64,000 nt of DNA from positions 124,001-188,000 of the forward strand of contig JBEKTD010000004.1 of assembly GCA_049516395.1 (NCBI GenBank). Direction: 5' to 3'. The position numbers and the translations under genes are program-made. Shown in pieces: positions 9,164 to 17,600 of the stretch; within the stretch, counting starts at the first letter, position 1; the number at the start of each line of letters is the position of its first letter. This stretch comes from Fen-1362 sp049516395. Lineage in GTDB: Bacteria; Planctomycetota; Phycisphaerae; Sedimentisphaerales; Anaerobacaceae. Below the pieces are notes generated by a model, which had not been told where the DNA came from, made no database searches, and saw only the letters and a program-made list of their open reading frames with translations.

Positions 9164-9691
9164 ATGCCCAATACGTTTCTTGAGAAGATAGAATATAAAA
9201 TTGAAGAAACGGCGATGGGGACGTGGATGCGGTATGGCTACGAGAACGGGACGAGCTTTCACGAGTTCAAATCGCACATTGGGTTGCTCGGTTTGCCGCT
9301 GATACATTACACTTACGGCAAAAATCCCGAAACGGGAAGGCGAGTGACCGCCAAAGGTGTAATCGCTGTAGGGCGAATCGCGTATGGCATTATCGCAATC
9401 GGGCAGGTGTCAATCGGATTGCTCGCGATAGGGCAATTTGCGATTGGCTTTTTGTTCGGCCTGGGGCAATTATCGATTGGTCTTGCGGCAATAGGGCAGG
9501 CGGCCATAGGCGTTTACTTTGGCCTGGGACAATTAGCAACGGGGCAGGTCGCTATAGGGCAAATAGCGTTCGGTAAATATGTCCTTGCGCAGGTCGGCTT
9601 CGGAGAAAATGTTTTGTCGATGACACGCAGGGATGAGCCGGCGTTTGAATTTTTCAAATCATTTCCGGTGATAAATAATTTCTTCCACTAA
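9164..9691 (+). CDS. Repeat-rich membrane-like protein with GQxAIG repeats
   Basis: 175 residues, no family recognised. The centre (residues ~63-150) is built of about a dozen short units of the type AIGQxSIGLLAIGQFAIG, with Ala-Ile/Leu-Gly every five or six residues, similar in rhythm to pentapeptide-like beta-helix or glycine-zipper proteins. An N-terminal stretch contains TYGKNPETGRRVTAKG. The ribosome site AAAAGGA is good. It ends tail-to-tail with the pseudouridine synthase, the two stop codons overlapping. Confidence 0.6.
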   Translation: MPNTFLEKIEYKIEETAMGTWMRYGYENGTSFHEFKSHIGLLGLPLIHYTYGKNPETGRRVTAKGVIAVGRIAYGIIAIGQVSIGLLAIGQFAIGFLFGLGQLSIGLAAIGQAAIGVYFGLGQLATGQVAIGQIAFGKYVLAQVGFGENVLSMTRRDEPAFEFFKSFPVINNFFH

Positions 9692-10512
9692 ATCGCCTGG
9701 CCCGCGAGGATTCTGTCGAATTCGGTGGGGTTGAAGAAGGCCGAGGGGCCTTTTGGGTTGTGCTTGGTTAGCATTTTGATTGTCGCGGCAAATTTTTTGT
9801 CGAGCTTGGCGATAAAGCAATTGTTCTGGATTCCTGATTCTTCGGCGTTGCTCAGGACAAGTTCCGGCGGAAGAACAATTTGGTATGCGTGGAGGGTGAG
9901 CCGTTCGATGAGGGGTTTTTCTTCCTGGAATTTGCCAAGGCGGTAATCTTTTTTGAATTCCGAGAGCATAATCGGCTCTCTGCCCGCGTAAAGCGGGTCG
10001 ATGGCTAATGGCAGACCTATGCTGGCAAGATGCACGCGAATCTGGTGCGTTCTGCCCGTCAGCGGGGTGGCGGCGATGAGGGAGACGAGGCCGAAGTTTG
10101 CGAGGAGCCGCCAGTTGGTTACGGATTCCTTGCCGCCCCTGTGGTCGATTATCATAAGGCCCGGCTTTTTTTTGCAGGGGGCGAGGGGGGCCTCTACGAC
10201 ACCGTCCGGGTCGAGGACCGCGCCTTTGACAAGGGCGAGATATGTTTTTTTGACGGTTCGATTGAAGAAATAATCCGCGAATTGCCTCTGGGCGGCGCGG
10301 TTGAGGGCGAGAATCATCACGCCGGAGGTGTCCTTGTCGAGACGATGAACGAGGCGCAGCTTGGCGGTCATTTCCTTGCCCAGTTGTTTGACGAGGAGGT
10401 CAGTGAGCTGGGGCTGGCCTGAGCGGTCCTTTGTAACGGACACGCCCGCGGGCTTGTTTATGACGATTATGTTGGCGTCTTCGTAAATTATTTCAATAGC
10501 ATCTTTTGACAT
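9688..10512 (-). CDS. RluA-family 23S rRNA/tRNA pseudouridine synthase
   Basis: 274 residues from the ATG at 10512, which has AAGGA upstream; the 80-codon longer ORF is unlikely because it overlaps the divergent hisS start. The catalytic motif RLVHRLDKDTSGVMILAL with its active-site Asp is near residue 65. GRTHQIRVHLASIGLPLAID is the second family signature. No N-terminal S4 domain is present, as in RluA/RluC-like short forms. The modified position cannot be told from sequence. Confidence 0.9.
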   Translation of the reverse strand: MSKDAIEIIYEDANIIVINKPAGVSVTKDRSGQPQLTDLLVKQLGKEMTAKLRLVHRLDKDTSGVMILALNRAAQRQFADYFFNRTVKKTYLALVKGAVLDPDGVVEAPLAPCKKKPGLMIIDHRGGKESVTNWRLLANFGLVSLIAATPLTGRTHQIRVHLASIGLPLAIDPLYAGREPIMLSEFKKDYRLGKFQEEKPLIERLTLHAYQIVLPPELVLSNAEESGIQNNCFIAKLDKKFAATIKMLTKHNPKGPSAFFNPTEFDRILAGQAI

Positions 10513-10599
10513 CTTGTTTCCTTCTACATTTCTTGACGCTGGGATTCGTATAGCATATAGTATTTGGCGACAAAAGTGTAGTGTTAAGGACGAAGGACA

Positions 10600-11886
10600 A
10601 TGAAGATACCGCTTGTAAAAGGGACGCGAGATTTTTATCCTGAGGAGATGGCCGTTCATAACTGGATTGTGGATGGCTGGAAGAAGGCGTCGATTCGCAA
10701 TGGCTTCGAGGAATATGACGGGCCTATCTTCGAATATCTCCAGATGTATCAAATCAAAAGCGGCGACGAAATTGTCGAGCAGTTATTTTCCTTCAAAGAC
10801 CGGGGCGAGCGGGATTTGGCAATCAGGCCCGAAATCACGCCTACGCTGGCGAGGATGGTCAACCAGAAAATCAACGCATTGCCCAAGCCGATAAAATGGT
10901 TTTCCGTGCCGCGATTATGCAGGGCGGAACGACCGCAAAAGGGGCGTCTGCGTGAATTTTTCCAGTGGAATATCGATATCATAGGCGAAGACAGCGTGTT
11001 GGCTGACGCAGAGGTGATTTTCACGACGGTGGATTACCTGCGTGAAATCGGCCTGACGCCCAAGGACATAAAAGTAAAAATATCCAGCAGAAAACTTTTG
11101 GCTGCGGTTTTGAAAAAAATCGGCGTTCCCGATGAGAAGCTGAATCCGCTTTATACGTTATTGGACAAGAAAGCGAAACTGCCCCCGGAGGTATTCACGA
11201 AGACGCTTACCGAACAGGTTGGCGACGATATGGCGGGCCGCATCATTGCCTTTATGCAATCGCAAACAGTTACTTCTATTGAGAATATTGTAAAAGCTGA
11301 GGCCGGTGACCAGCTTGAGATTGCGATAAAGGAGCTTGAAGATTGTGCCGCCTGGCTGAACCGGATGGGGATAAGCGATTACTGCGTTTTTGACCCGGGT
11401 ATCGTGCGGGGACTTGCTTATTACACAGGCATCGTTTTTGAGGTGCATGATATTCAGGGCGACCTTCGCGCAATCTGCGGCGGCGGGCGATACGACAATC
11501 TTCTGCGTGATTTCGGCGGGCCGGCTGTTTCTGCAACCGGGATGGGTATGGGCGACTGCGTTCTTGAAATACTGCTGCGAGAAAAGGGCTTGCTCGACAA
11601 GAAAATTACGTCGAGGATGCTTGATTACTATGTTGTGCCAATAGCCGGGGAGCTTTTAGACGAGGCGGTAAAATTAACGGCTGTATTACGAACAAAAGGA
11701 TTTAAATCAGCATTCAGTTATAAGGCCGCGGGATTATCAAAACAGTTAAAAAACGCTTCGGAGCAGAACGCGAAATACTGCGTAATAATCGGCGATGAGT
11801 TCAAAGCAGGCAACATAGTCATGAAAGATATGGCAAACGGTAATCAGAAAACAATTGCGCTGAAGGATTTTATGGCGAGTATTTAA
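10600..11886 (+). CDS. hisS: Histidyl-tRNA synthetase
   Basis: 428 residues, class II synthetase. Motif 1 is in VKGTRDFYPEEM and the following strand; motif 2 appears as FSVPRLCRAERPQKGRLREF; histidine-specific GLAYYTGIVFEV and the glycine-rich CGGGRYDNLLRDFGG follow. The C-terminal anticodon-binding domain is at residues ~330-428. It charges tRNA-His, the tRNA gene that is the integration site at 51.6 kb. The start ATG follows aaggacgaaggaca, and the gene is divergent from the pseudouridine synthase. Confidence 0.95.
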   Translation: MKIPLVKGTRDFYPEEMAVHNWIVDGWKKASIRNGFEEYDGPIFEYLQMYQIKSGDEIVEQLFSFKDRGERDLAIRPEITPTLARMVNQKINALPKPIKWFSVPRLCRAERPQKGRLREFFQWNIDIIGEDSVLADAEVIFTTVDYLREIGLTPKDIKVKISSRKLLAAVLKKIGVPDEKLNPLYTLLDKKAKLPPEVFTKTLTEQVGDDMAGRIIAFMQSQTVTSIENIVKAEAGDQLEIAIKELEDCAAWLNRMGISDYCVFDPGIVRGLAYYTGIVFEVHDIQGDLRAICGGGRYDNLLRDFGGPAVSATGMGMGDCVLEILLREKGLLDKKITSRMLDYYVVPIAGELLDEAVKLTAVLRTKGFKSAFSYKAAGLSKQLKNASEQNAKYCVIIGDEFKAGNIVMKDMANGNQKTIALKDFMASI

Positions 11887-11894
11887 AAGTATCG

Positions 11895-12410
11895 ATGAAG
11901 GAATACGCACCCAACCATTACGAGAAGGCCTTCGAAAACTGGCTGATTGATAACCACATCGAGTATGTCCCCGCTGCGGACCAGCATAAGCCGGTTTATG
12001 AAAAGTCCCAATTGAAGAGTTTCGATTTTCTCCTGTGCCCGTCGTCCGGCAAAAAGATAATAGCGGAGGTCAAGGGCAGGCATTTCAAAGGCACGACGCT
12101 GGCGGGACTGTCTCGTCTGGAATGCTGGGTAACGACGGAGGACGTCGATGGTCTTGCTGCCTGGCAGAAAACGCTCGGGGACGATTACGACTCGGCATTT
12201 ATCTTCGCGTACCGGTTTCAAAATATCGACGTGGATTTCGACGGCAGGGAGATTTTCGATTTCAACGAAGATAAGTATTTGTTTTTAGCCGTGCGATTTG
12301 CCGATTACGTAAAGTTTATGAAACAGCGCAGCCCCAAGTGGAAGACGGTAACGCTCGCTGCCGACAAATTTCGCCTGTGCGCACAACCCGTTACGGCTTT
12401 GATAAGGTAA
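11895..12410 (+). CDS. HYExAFE family protein, nuclease-like fold
   Basis: 171 residues. The N-terminus has NHYEKAFENWL, the signature that names the planctomycete HYExAFE family. Further on, FDFLL followed by KKIIAEVKGR gives the D...ExK arrangement of PD-(D/E)xK nucleases, though activity is unproven. It begins eight bases after hisS and is probably cotranscribed. Confidence 0.75.
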   Translation: MKEYAPNHYEKAFENWLIDNHIEYVPAADQHKPVYEKSQLKSFDFLLCPSSGKKIIAEVKGRHFKGTTLAGLSRLECWVTTEDVDGLAAWQKTLGDDYDSAFIFAYRFQNIDVDFDGREIFDFNEDKYLFLAVRFADYVKFMKQRSPKWKTVTLAADKFRLCAQPVTALIR

Positions 12411-12511
12411 TTTTCTGCGCCAATTTTGGCGTAGAATTTGCTCTTGTGTGCTGGTAGAATTTGCCGAATTGTCGGCTTTAAAACAAAAATAAATATTGGA
12501 GGTAATCGAAG

Positions 12512-12934
12512 ATGCTTAGAAATATGTTGTGTCTGGTCGTAATCGCGGTTGTATGCACCGGCTGTTGCGCGGGAAAATGCGGCGTTGCGGCCAAGGCCGA
12601 ATGCCAAAAGACGTGCCAGAAAGAATGCCCTAAAATGCTGAAACACGTCGTGCTGTTCAAATTCAAGGAAGGGACAACGCCTGAAAAGATAAAGGAAGTT
12701 GAGCAGGCATTCGCATCGCTGCCGGGCAAAATCGATGTTATCAAAGGTTTTGAGGCGGGGACCAACGTCAGCACCGAGAACCGTTCGGAAGGTTTCACAC
12801 ATTGTTTTGTTTTGTCGTTTTCGAGTGCGGCGGACAGAGACACTTATCTGAATCACCCCGCTCATAAGGAATTCGGCAAATCGCTCGGCGGATGCATCGA
12901 TAAGGTTCTCGCTATCGATTACTGGAACAAATGA
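12512..12934 (+). CDS. Dabb-domain lipoprotein
   Basis: 140 residues. A short signal peptide ends at a lipobox-like CTGC (Cys18), then a Cys-rich linker. From residue ~45 a stress-responsive alpha/beta-barrel (Dabb) domain begins: MLKHVVLFKFKEGTTPEKI, with HCFVLSFSSAADRD and HPAHKEF. Dabb proteins are small dimeric barrels; some are stress-linked and some enzymatic. GGAGG lies before the start, and the stop overlaps the rsmD start by four bases. Confidence 0.8.
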   Translation: MLRNMLCLVVIAVVCTGCCAGKCGVAAKAECQKTCQKECPKMLKHVVLFKFKEGTTPEKIKEVEQAFASLPGKIDVIKGFEAGTNVSTENRSEGFTHCFVLSFSSAADRDTYLNHPAHKEFGKSLGGCIDKVLAIDYWNK

Positions 12935-13503
12935 GAATCATCGCTGGCTCAAAACGCGGAATGAATCTGTTCAGCCCGCCCGGCATGGATTCGCGTCCCA
13001 TTACCGACAGGGTCAAGCAGTCGCTGTATGATGTGCTGCAAAAATATGATTTGCCCGCGGATAAAACGGTCGCGGATATTTTCGCGGGCGTTGGGTCGCT
13101 TGGCCTTGAAGCGCTCAGCAGGGGGGCGGTATTCGTAACATTCGTCGAGCAGAATCCGCAAATTGCCCCGGTTCTTAAACAGAATATCGAAAAGGCGGGG
13201 TTTGCCGGGCAGTCGAAAATAGTTAAAGCCGATGCGTTCAGTGTTGCCTGGCCCATGGATGCCGAGCATCCGCAATACGACCTTGCGTTTGTTGACCCGC
13301 CTTATGTTGATTCGGCTAATACGCAGACGGGCTCACCATTGGCGATGTTGTTGACTCGTTTGAGCGAGCGCGTTTCGGCGGGCGGTTTTGTGATTGTTCG
13401 CACTCATCGAAATACGGTCTTGTCGCAATCATACGGGCCGCTTAAAATCATCGAAACTCGCCGGTGGGGCAATATGGCGGTGACGATACTAAAAAAGACA
13501 TAA
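12931..13503 (+). CDS. rsmD: 16S rRNA (guanine-966-N2)-methyltransferase
   Basis: 190 residues, typical RsmD length. It opens MRIIAGSKRGMNL, with SRPITDRVKQSLYDVL next. The SAM-binding strand is VADIFAGVGSLGLEALSRGA, and the catalytic NPPY-type motif is FVDPPYVDS. It methylates G966 of 16S rRNA. Its ATG overlaps the stop of the Dabb gene, so the two are translationally coupled, and the CCA enzyme follows within six bases. Confidence 0.93.
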   Translation: MRIIAGSKRGMNLFSPPGMDSRPITDRVKQSLYDVLQKYDLPADKTVADIFAGVGSLGLEALSRGAVFVTFVEQNPQIAPVLKQNIEKAGFAGQSKIVKADAFSVAWPMDAEHPQYDLAFVDPPYVDSANTQTGSPLAMLLTRLSERVSAGGFVIVRTHRNTVLSQSYGPLKIIETRRWGNMAVTILKKT

Positions 13504-13508
13504 GGCAA

Positions 13509-14729
13509 ATGACAAATAAACAGGCGGCAATTCGGATTGTCAGGCAGTTAAGGGACGCGGGCTTTGAGGCGATGCTGGCGGGCGGCTGTGTCCGCGATAT
13601 GCTCCTGAAAAGAAAGCCCAAGGATTACGATGTCGCCACCGATGCAAAGCCCAATGATGTTGCGAAACTTTTCCGCAGGACGCTCAAGGTCGGCGCGAAA
13701 TTCGGCGTGGTTGTCGTCCTGATTGATAAAATCCAGATTGAGGTTGCCACGTTCAGGACTGAATCCGGCTACGCCGACGGCAGGCACCCTTCAAAGGTGC
13801 GTTTCACCAGCCCGCGAGAAGATGCCGCACGCAGGGACTTCACCATCAACGCGATGTTCTTCGACCCCATCGCCAAAAAGGTGATTGATTATTACAAAGG
13901 GCAGGCGGATTTGAAGAAACGCATAATCCGAACCGTAGGCAAACCAGCCGAACGTTTTGGCGAAGATTACCTGCGTATGCTTCGGGCGGTGAGATTTTCA
14001 ACGCAGCTCGGTTTTGCAATCGAGCCGAAAACCAAAACCGCAATATGCGACGGCGCGAAAAACATCACTAAAATCAGCGGCGAGCGAATCTCCGCCGAAC
14101 TCGAAGGCATATTAGTCAGCCCCAACCGGGCCGAAGGATTAGAACTGCTGATTGAAACGGGTCTGGCTCACCACATTTTTTCCGGCTGCGGCTGCCCCGG
14201 CGCTGGATTTGCGGTTCGTATGCTCGCTAATCTGCCCAAAAGAATCGATTTTCCTCTGGGTTTGGCGGGGTTATTCGTCGGCTTCGAGACCGATTTAGCA
14301 CTTGAAAAATGCAAATTGCTCAAGCTCAGCAGGAACCAGGAAAAGCAAATCGAATTCCTTCTGGATAAACGCGGCAGTTTGCTGAAGGACTTGTCGCTGG
14401 CTGAATTGAAATTGCTGTTATCTGAGCCGTATTTCGAAGACCTTTTCGCATTGCAAAAAGCCGTTCAAAAGGCGAGCAATCAAACCGTCGGCCCGTTAAT
14501 CAAATTACGAAAAAGGATAAAGCAGTTAAAAGGCGTGGAGTTACGGCCTAAGCCGTTATTAAACGGCCACGACCTTATGGCCCTCGGCGCTGTCCCCGGC
14601 CCATCGCTTGGCCAACTCGCAAATGAAATGTATATCGCCCAACTGGAAGGCAAATTGCAGTCCTCCGATGATGCTAAACACTGGGTCACCAAATGGCTGC
14701 AAGCACATAAGAATCACGATAGCGTATAG
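13509..14729 (+). CDS. CCA tRNA nucleotidyltransferase / poly(A) polymerase family
   Basis: 406 residues from the ATG at 13509 (AAGG upstream); an ORF start 15 codons earlier lies inside rsmD. The class II nucleotidyltransferase head has AGGCVRDMLLKRKPKDYDVAT with the DxD metal site, then FGVVVVLIDK, RRDFTINAMFFDP, and RFGEDYLRMLRAVRFSTQLG. It either adds or repairs the CCA tail of tRNAs or polyadenylates RNA. The tRNA-His gene in this window does not encode CCA, so a CCA-adding activity is needed in this cell. Confidence 0.9.
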   Translation: MTNKQAAIRIVRQLRDAGFEAMLAGGCVRDMLLKRKPKDYDVATDAKPNDVAKLFRRTLKVGAKFGVVVVLIDKIQIEVATFRTESGYADGRHPSKVRFTSPREDAARRDFTINAMFFDPIAKKVIDYYKGQADLKKRIIRTVGKPAERFGEDYLRMLRAVRFSTQLGFAIEPKTKTAICDGAKNITKISGERISAELEGILVSPNRAEGLELLIETGLAHHIFSGCGCPGAGFAVRMLANLPKRIDFPLGLAGLFVGFETDLALEKCKLLKLSRNQEKQIEFLLDKRGSLLKDLSLAELKLLLSEPYFEDLFALQKAVQKASNQTVGPLIKLRKRIKQLKGVELRPKPLLNGHDLMALGAVPGPSLGQLANEMYIAQLEGKLQSSDDAKHWVTKWLQAHKNHDSV

Positions 14730-14825
14730 TGGCCTTAGGGCAAGTGGCAGATAGCTCATATTGCGTCGTGAGTCCTGCGTATTGCGTAAAAATCATAAGC
14801 ACTAAATCTAAAGAAAGCGATAAGA

Positions 14826-15320
14826 GTGGATTCCAGTCAAGAACAATATGAACGAACCGTAGGTGATAAATTTATCGCTTGGTACAATAAAAACTTCAAT
14901 AAATCATTCCATTATGTTTCCCGTGGAACGCCAGATTTAACCTATCAAGATGGGCGTGACAAAATTCATCTTGAAATTACCGGCGCCTATTACGACCAAT
15001 GCGACGCTACCATTAAATGGCAGAATGTTCGTGACCTAAAAAATGCTCCTAAAAGATGGAGCGGTGTCAACTCTGACGATAACCTAATAAAAGATATTAA
15101 CATCAGGATAAAAGAAAAGTGCCAGAAATCATATGGCAATAACTGTATTTTAGTAATTTATGTCCACCCCTACATTACTTCATTCGAAGAGTTAGAAAAT
15201 AAATTATCCGAAATAAAAATTCCAGAGAGGAATCCGTTCCTAAAAATTTATCTCACAGGTGATTTCCCTGTTAGTACTAAAAGTAAGGGTGGTTATCAAT
15301 GTTGGGAAATTAGTAACTAA
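14826..15320 (+). CDS. Hypothetical protein, possible PD-(D/E)xK nuclease
   Basis: 164 residues from a GTG at 14826. No family recognised. TPDLTYQDGRDKIHLEITG (residues ~35-53) has the PD...ExT spacing of a restriction-endonuclease-like core. The gene is clearly more AT-rich than its neighbours and stands alone, suggesting recent gain. It resembles the orphan nuclease-like proteins of defence islands, but nothing else here supports a defence role. Confidence 0.5.
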   Translation: MDSSQEQYERTVGDKFIAWYNKNFNKSFHYVSRGTPDLTYQDGRDKIHLEITGAYYDQCDATIKWQNVRDLKNAPKRWSGVNSDDNLIKDINIRIKEKCQKSYGNNCILVIYVHPYITSFEELENKLSEIKIPERNPFLKIYLTGDFPVSTKSKGGYQCWEISN

Positions 15321-15383
15321 ATTTTCCTTGACGAATAAATCCGGTGGTTAATTTAATAAAGGATACTGCGAGCCGAAATCTGG

Positions 15384-16238
15384 TTACTTTCCGAATTTGT
15401 AGCTTATCAGTTTGTAAACCAATTTTGCGGCTAAGAAATCGGGGCCTTTGTTGGTTTTGTTCGGGCACATTTCAACGACGTCAAATCCGGTAACGTTGGT
15501 ATTGCGGAATACAGGTCTGAGCAAATCCAAAACCTCATACCACAAAAGTCCGCCCGGCTCAGGTGTGCCGGTCGAGGGCATTATCGACGGGTCAAAAACG
15601 TCCAAATCAATCGTTACATAGACGTTGCCTTTGAGCACAGATAAAACCTTTTTAATCCAGCCGCGTTTACCCGCGATGTTTTCGGCGAAAAACATATTGC
15701 TCTTTTTGGCACGCGGCTTTTCGGATGTGTCCATACTTCGTATGCCCACTTGGACGGTTTTGCAGATGTCCTGTGCCCTTGCCATAATGCAGGCGTGATT
15801 GCATTTTGTGCCGTGGTATTCGTCGCGGAGGTCGCCGTGCGCGTCCAATTGTAGGACGGTAAGTTTCCCATATTTTTTCACCTGTGCCTGTATCGCGCCG
15901 ATGCTTACGGAGTGTTCGCCGCCGAGCAGGACGGGGAATTTGCCTTTTGCCAGATGTTCGCTCACGCGTTTTTCGACGGCGGCGACCATTTTTTCCGGCG
16001 ATTTGTTTTTCGTAACGGGCTTGTCGGTGAATATCCCGACTTTATACGGCTCGGAGTCGCTTTCGATGTCGTAGTTCTCTACGGTTTCGGAAGCTTTGAT
16101 TATGGCCGCCGGCCCTTTGTTGGCCCCCTTTATCCATGTGCTTGTCCCATCGTATGGCACAGGAATAATAGCGACTTTGGCCCGTGCCGGGTCACGGTAT
16201 CGATTCGGGATGTCACTGAGAAACACTGCTTTTGCCAT
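15384..16238 (-). CDS. speB: Agmatinase / ureohydrolase
   Basis: 284 residues of the arginase/agmatinase fold. The binuclear manganese ligands are visible: GGEHSVSIG, LDAHGDLRD, and VTIDLDVFDPSIMPSTGTPE with its DxD. It hydrolyses agmatine to putrescine and urea. It lies just downstream of pdaD on the same strand, so the pair gives arginine to agmatine to putrescine. A repeat element sits between the two, and no ribosome site is visible before the start. Confidence 0.92.
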   Translation of the reverse strand: MAKAVFLSDIPNRYRDPARAKVAIIPVPYDGTSTWIKGANKGPAAIIKASETVENYDIESDSEPYKVGIFTDKPVTKNKSPEKMVAAVEKRVSEHLAKGKFPVLLGGEHSVSIGAIQAQVKKYGKLTVLQLDAHGDLRDEYHGTKCNHACIMARAQDICKTVQVGIRSMDTSEKPRAKKSNMFFAENIAGKRGWIKKVLSVLKGNVYVTIDLDVFDPSIMPSTGTPEPGGLLWYEVLDLLRPVFRNTNVTGFDVVEMCPNKTNKGPDFLAAKLVYKLISYKFGK

Positions 16239-16245
16239 AATTTTT

Positions 16246-16311
16246 ACCGCAGAGACCGCTGAGCACGCAGAGATTATTTTTTATTTGCGCTCTCTGCGAG
16301 TTCCGCGGTGG
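16246..16311. repeat. Dispersed palindromic ccgcagag repeat
   Basis: The left arm accgcagag...cgcagag and right arm ctctgcgag...gcggt form an imperfect inverted repeat in the pdaD-speB gap, ending eight bases before the speB start. The same core occurs at 712-738. Confidence 0.7.
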
Positions 16312-16319
16312 ATATTTGA

Positions 16320-16871
16320 TTAGTCGAACAGGAACATCGCAATCGCCACTGTTGTCGTCCACTGGTCTCTCATACCGCGTGCGGTCTGTGTGATGTTTGT
16401 GGTTCTGATTAACAGGCCGCTTGATTTGTAAACCTGCTCTTTTTCCGACCACGCCTTGTTGGGGTCAACTTCGAGGCCGAGAGTCGTTCCGAGCATTCCA
16501 GCCGCAAGGTCTTCCGAGAAATCGGCGGCCTCGTGCTCGTTCATTCCGTAGCCGTGGACTTCACTGAGGTATCCCCAGTTGTTGCGGTCTTTCGGTACAG
16601 CCAGCCCGACGGACGAGCCGATAAGCCGTCCATGCTCGTCGGTATCCGACCTTGCCATAACGCAGTAGCTGATTTCGCCCGGGGTCAATCGTTTGAGACC
16701 GACCTCTTTGCTCACAACTTTGCAGCGGGGGGGCAGGATTGACGAGACCTGCACGAGGTTCTGCTGCGCCACACCTGCCGCTCTTAATGCGTCCTCGAAT
16801 GACTTGAGCCGATACTTATGGCGACCAACACCTTTGGTTAGAAATACTCTCGTAGGAACGAGATTTCTCAT
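16320..16871 (-). CDS. pdaD: Pyruvoyl-dependent arginine decarboxylase proenzyme
   Basis: 183 residues, the usual length. The self-cleavage site is the double serine in LVQVSSILPP (residues ~41-46); cleavage between the serines gives beta and alpha chains, with pyruvoyl on the new N-terminus. Other family blocks are FLTKGVGRHKYRL and GYLSEVHGYG with the conserved EH pair soon after. It decarboxylates arginine to agmatine, the substrate of SpeB encoded next. The start at 16871 has a good upstream purine tract (aggagaatg context). Confidence 0.95.
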   Translation of the reverse strand: MRNLVPTRVFLTKGVGRHKYRLKSFEDALRAAGVAQQNLVQVSSILPPRCKVVSKEVGLKRLTPGEISYCVMARSDTDEHGRLIGSSVGLAVPKDRNNWGYLSEVHGYGMNEHEAADFSEDLAAGMLGTTLGLEVDPNKAWSEKEQVYKSSGLLIRTTNITQTARGMRDQWTTTVAIAMFLFD

Positions 16872-17600
16872 TTCATTCTCCTGAGTACTAATTATATTGT
16901 TTTATTAACCACAATAATGCCAATAACCTTTTGCTCTCCGGCAGTTTGTTCGCCCGCGTTCCGGTGTGCCGTTCGGCCGTAAGTCGCTGATTATATCTTT
17001 ACGAATTTCGCTTACAATAAAAATTATTCAAACTTTTTTCGCGGCCGGTCGGCCTTTGCGATGACCGGGGCCGGGTGCAGTTTCCAAAAAGGTAGTATAG
17101 CATTTTTTCATTCCCGTGTTCTCTTGCTATTCCCGCGAACCTGTCCTGGGCTTGTCGAAGGAGGCCGGAATCCAGATTTTCTAATCTGGATTCCGGCGCA
17201 AGCGGCGTAAGCCATCCCCAAGCGGACCCGGAATGACACTACAGGAAAAAATTATGCTTCTTTAATAGAAGCAGCGTTGGTTGACAAATTACAGAAAATA
17301 ATCGCCGCCGGATGGTTAAAGCCGACCCTATTATGAGGACGGATTATCAAACCATCCCCAACAAAAATCCCACAACGCCTGATAATATGGGCATTGGCGG
17401 GGCATTGGGGGGTTTTTTGTTGACAAACAGCCCAATTATCTTTAGTATGACCCTTCTAAAGACGATTACTACAAATGCTTATGCCCATATCGTTCCCCGC
17501 AGGGGGGCGGGGGCTGTAAGTCGCCGTCGCGGCGGGAGTTATATTGGCGAAGCGGCGGTATTAAGGGTGATGGTGGCGAAGTGTTTTTGGAGACCTTTCA
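16872..17600. other. Long intergenic region with REP-like repeat
   Basis: About 730 bp without a credible gene. At roughly 17111-17235 lies a repeat of the attcccgcgaa...ggaatccag type, including the palindrome aatccag..ctggatt around 17170-17195 and ending cccggaatgac; it is kin to the insertion in the TPR gene at 5.4 kb. A 98-codon plus-strand ORF at 17312-17608 has no ribosome site and low-complexity sequence and is left out. Confidence 0.5.
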
